From assembly GCA_026014585.1 (NCBI GenBank), contig JAOZIA010000002.1:417677-481676 (forward strand): a stretch of 64,000 bases of DNA, in the 5' to 3' direction. A model generated the notes under the pieces. That model had not been told where the DNA came from. It was given only the letters and a program-made list of their open reading frames with translations, and ran no database searches. The DNA is from Candidatus Bathyarchaeota archaeon. GTDB taxonomy: Archaea; Thermoproteota; Bathyarchaeia; Bathyarchaeales; Bathycorpusculaceae. The translations under genes were made by a program, and so were the position numbers. Positions 61,798-64,000 of this stretch are shown in pieces; within the stretch, counting starts at the first letter, position 1, and the number at the start of each line of letters is the position of its first letter.

Positions 61798-62787
61798 TCA
61801 AGCGCGCCAAGCAAAGAAAGGAGCAATAACCTCCAGAATCTCTGTATCACCTGTTTTATGCAGATAATTTTGCCAAAACATCCAAAACAACCGCTCAAAA
61901 ACACCGTTCAACTCACCATGCTTCTGCAATGAATAAAACAGATAATTAATACTCAGCGCCGCCAAGTCATCTGCTGGTTCACCCCATTCGCCTCTGCTTC
62001 TGTTAAGCACTGTGAAATCAGTACCTTCTCGGAAGAGAATGTTCCAAGGGTGAAAATCCCCGTGAATCTGGCAGAGTCTGTGCGTTTTAGTTTTTAGTTC
62101 CCAGCGCCAATTCACACAGTCTTTTTCAATATCCATAAAATATGATTTGTTAACGTAAGCGAATTCTCGTGGGTAACTGTCTAAAAGCCCCATTATGCAT
62201 TCACCGTGACCGACTAAATCCCTTATACGCCGAACATACAAACTGGGCGAGTTAAAGCGTGTTTTGTGGATCTCAACCAGATAATCAGACAAAGCAAGGC
62301 AACGCATCTCATCAAACTCGCTCAGCAAGCCAGCCTTTATACGGTCCAAATCAGAACTGTACAGTTTGCCCTCAACAAAATCTGTTAAAATAAAAAACTC
62401 GTTGCCCTTACCAACAGATTTGAGTTGCCCGCCACTCTCAAAAGCGCCAACATCAACAGAGTGCACATGTCTGGGAAGCTTGTTAAAGGCTGAGTTTTGC
62501 CAAATCAGAATCTGAGCGCGGTCAGAAAAATTGTTGTGACCAAACTGGTCAGTTGGACGGATAGTCTGCAAAATTACGCGCCTAATCTTTTCTTTTGCTT
62601 TGAACTCGATTACGTATGGGTAACCATATGCGACTCCCTTTAGTTCTGTCAATGTACCAGAGGCATCTCCGAGTTTCCAAACTTTCAAAATTTCCACATG
62701 TTCACTCAGTAATGAGTTTAGGTATTGCTGGATAGCCTTTGTTGGCAACATCAAAAAAGCATCAGTGGTACCCATTGGCATAATCAC
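61798..62787 (-). CDS. APH-fold phosphotransferase family protein
   Basis: The 329-residue protein has the aminoglycoside/choline kinase fold: catalytic loop CQIHGDFHPWNILF (about 236-249) and the C-terminal EPADDLAALSINY helix. The metal-binding motif (usually hDh) reads VLNRSRGEW, with Asn where Asp is expected. The substrate is unknown; small-molecule phosphorylation is the usual role. The N-terminal lobe is typical (residues 25-150). It is divergent from another kinase-fold gene at 62891. Confidence 0.75.
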   Translation of the reverse strand: MIMPMGTTDAFLMLPTKAIQQYLNSLLSEHVEILKVWKLGDASGTLTELKGVAYGYPYVIEFKAKEKIRRVILQTIRPTDQFGHNNFSDRAQILIWQNSAFNKLPRHVHSVDVGAFESGGQLKSVGKGNEFFILTDFVEGKLYSSDLDRIKAGLLSEFDEMRCLALSDYLVEIHKTRFNSPSLYVRRIRDLVGHGECIMGLLDSYPREFAYVNKSYFMDIEKDCVNWRWELKTKTHRLCQIHGDFHPWNILFREGTDFTVLNRSRGEWGEPADDLAALSINYLFYSLQKHGELNGVFERLFWMFWQNYLHKTGDTEILEVIAPFFAWRA

Positions 62788-62890
62788 CTTATTTGAAAAA
62801 TAACTGTTTTGGGATTTAAACCTTAACGATACCTTTACATTTATTGCCTACAATCACACAACATTTCCCAAGAAAAAGGAAGAAAAACTG

Positions 62891-63898
62891 ATGCAGAACC
62901 AAAACCAAGTAGTCCAAGCCCTACTAAAACCAGAAACCTACCTCCAAAAAACAGGCAAAATCCAACTCATCCAAACCCACATCTCCTATGTTTTCCTAAC
63001 TGAAAATTACGTTTACAAAGTAAAAAAAGCAGTAAACTTTGGTTTCCTTGATTTCTCCACGCTTGACAAAAGATTATGGTTCTGCCAAAAAGAGTTGGAG
63101 CTTAACAGGCGGCTTTGCCCAGAAATTTATCTTGAAGTTGTCCCCATCACAAAAGCAGAAAACATACATATAGGCGGCACGGGCGAAATAGTTGAGTACG
63201 CGCTGAAAATGAAAAGATTGCCTCAGGAAAGAATCATGACCCTCCTGCTAAAGGAAGGAAAAGTGGGTAAAGAAACAGTGGATGAAATTGCCAAAATAGT
63301 TGCCGAGTTCCACAGCAAAGCCCAAACAAGCAATGAAATCAATGAGTTTGGCTCTCTTAAAATAGTGAAGACCAACTGGGATGAGAATTTTGCCCAAACC
63401 ACCAAATACATCAACCAAACCATCCCCCAAAACGATTACCAGTTCACCCAAACAAAAATCAACAATTTCATGAAGAAAAACGGGCAGTTATTTGAGCAAC
63501 GCATAACCGAAGGGCGTATTCGCGATTGCCACGGTGACCTGCATTCAGGAAACATTTTTTTAACAGATAAAATCTGCATTTTTGACGCCATCGAGTTTAA
63601 CGACCGCTTCCGCTACAGTGACGTCGCGTCTGATGTGGCTTTCTTGGCAATGGACCTTGACTACCAAAACAGAAGTGACTTAGCTGACTACTTTGTTAAG
63701 CAGTATATAGCTAACGCGGGAGATGCACAGTTGACCCAGATGCTACCCTTCTACAAGTGTTACCGTGCATACGTTCGGGGAAAAGTTGTCAGTTTCAGGC
63801 TGGATGACTCAAACATCAGCCAAACCGAGAAAAACGTTGCAATCAAGGAAGCCAAAGCCTACTTTAAGCTATCAGCAGAATACGCAAAAGAGCTATAA
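62891..63898 (+). CDS. COG2187-like kinase-fold protein
   Basis: The 335-residue protein matches the phosphotransferase-like domain that in bacteria is often fused to a P-loop kinase. Visible marks are the N-terminal ISYVFLTENYVYKVKKAVN (Lys of the ATP site), catalytic RIRDCHGDLHSGNIFL (about 213-228), and metal-binding IFDAIEFNDRFRYSDVASDVAFL. A and DxD-like residues are intact. The C-terminal P-loop domain of bacterial homologues is absent. The start has AAGGAAGAAAA upstream. Confidence 0.85.
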   Translation: MQNQNQVVQALLKPETYLQKTGKIQLIQTHISYVFLTENYVYKVKKAVNFGFLDFSTLDKRLWFCQKELELNRRLCPEIYLEVVPITKAENIHIGGTGEIVEYALKMKRLPQERIMTLLLKEGKVGKETVDEIAKIVAEFHSKAQTSNEINEFGSLKIVKTNWDENFAQTTKYINQTIPQNDYQFTQTKINNFMKKNGQLFEQRITEGRIRDCHGDLHSGNIFLTDKICIFDAIEFNDRFRYSDVASDVAFLAMDLDYQNRSDLADYFVKQYIANAGDAQLTQMLPFYKCYRAYVRGKVVSFRLDDSNISQTEKNVAIKEAKAYFKLSAEYAKEL

Positions 63899-63908
63899 TG
63901 GGCTATTC

Positions 63909-64000
63909 CTACGCAAACTGGTCTTCTACCCAGTCGGGAACCACAACTGTGCCCATTATTACTGGTTTTTGGTGGCAGTCACTACCTCCAGTCATCATCA
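63909..64000 (-). CDS. PHP-domain protein C-terminus, partial at window edge
   Basis: The last 30 codons of a minus-strand gene enter from the right edge. The sequence TGGSDCHQKPVIMGTVVVP contains the metal-binding DxH-type motif at the end of PHP-domain phosphoesterases (histidinol-phosphatase-like). The stop TAG is at 63909-63911. The rest of the gene is outside the window. The fragment is too short for a substrate. Confidence 0.7.
   Translation of the reverse strand, partial: MMTGGSDCHQKPVIMGTVVVPDWVEDQFA

Overview
This is archaeal chromosomal DNA of moderate GC content. The archaeal markers are replication factor C small and large subunits side by side, RNA polymerase subunit P, ribosomal protein L40e, a 4-demethylwyosine synthase (Taw1), a Trm5/Taw2-type tRNA methyltransferase, a translin-like protein, LysW/LysX carrier-protein lysine biosynthesis, an archaeosortase, an intron-containing tRNA-Ser, TATA-box promoters, and many TTG and GTG starts. 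The gene mix (LysWX, an archaeal FMN-binding glutamate-synthase-like protein, eukaryotic-type NADP-isocitrate dehydrogenase, many zinc-ribbon membrane proteins) fits the TACK archaea, most likely Bathyarchaeia. That placement is an inference from gene content only.

Layout. 0-2 kb: lysX (cut by the window edge) and lysW, divergent from an Lrp-family regulator. 2-8 kb: L40e, an Lrp-like regulator with a palindromic operator candidate, and small membrane, zinc-ribbon and winged-helix proteins. 8-12.3 kb: tRNA-Leu(GAG), cysteine synthase and serine acetyltransferase, RpoP, a tRNA methyltransferase and a Trm112-like protein. 12.2-17.6 kb: a sugar-nucleotide block on the minus strand (Gfo/Idh/MocA oxidoreductase interrupted by one in-frame TGA, a nucleotide-sugar dehydrogenase without its catalytic cysteine, phosphoglucosamine mutase), then GMP synthase. 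17.7-25 kb: Lrp regulator, Taw1, translin-like protein, tRNA-binding domain protein, RFC small and large, glutamate-synthase-like protein. 25-34.4 kb: surface proteins (an 1104-residue protein with a possible caspase-like domain and InlB-type repeats, and two tandem Kelch proteins with duplicated promoters), glutamate dehydrogenase, DUF116, archaeosortase. 34.4-37 kb: tRNA-Ser(CGA) with an intron and two radical SAM proteins, one with an odd CX3CX3C cluster motif.

37-48 kb is the most distinctive region. It is a Ser/Thr phosphorylation island with two kinase-FHA proteins, a zinc-ribbon-FHA protein, two von Willebrand A proteins, a membrane-anchored PP2C phosphatase, a degenerate PP2C-like protein, and several membrane proteins carrying the same double-cysteine zinc ribbons. 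It has the parts of a complete writer, reader and eraser circuit. It also shows unusual translation starts: one kinase and one vWA gene have no ATG, GTG or TTG at a sensible position, and the other vWA gene has its ribosome-binding site inside a hairpin preceded by a mini-ORF.

48-64 kb: a membrane acyltransferase-3 protein, CBS protein, nucleoside deoxyribosyltransferase, isocitrate dehydrogenase and aconitase, a GT87-like glycosyltransferase, a radical SAM fusion of the Ahb/NirJ type, an MgtE-like transporter with a PhoU/TrkA-C regulator, PyrE, two phosphotransferase-fold kinases, and the end of a PHP-domain protein at the right edge. I see no insertion sequence, integrase, CRISPR array, rRNA or replication origin.
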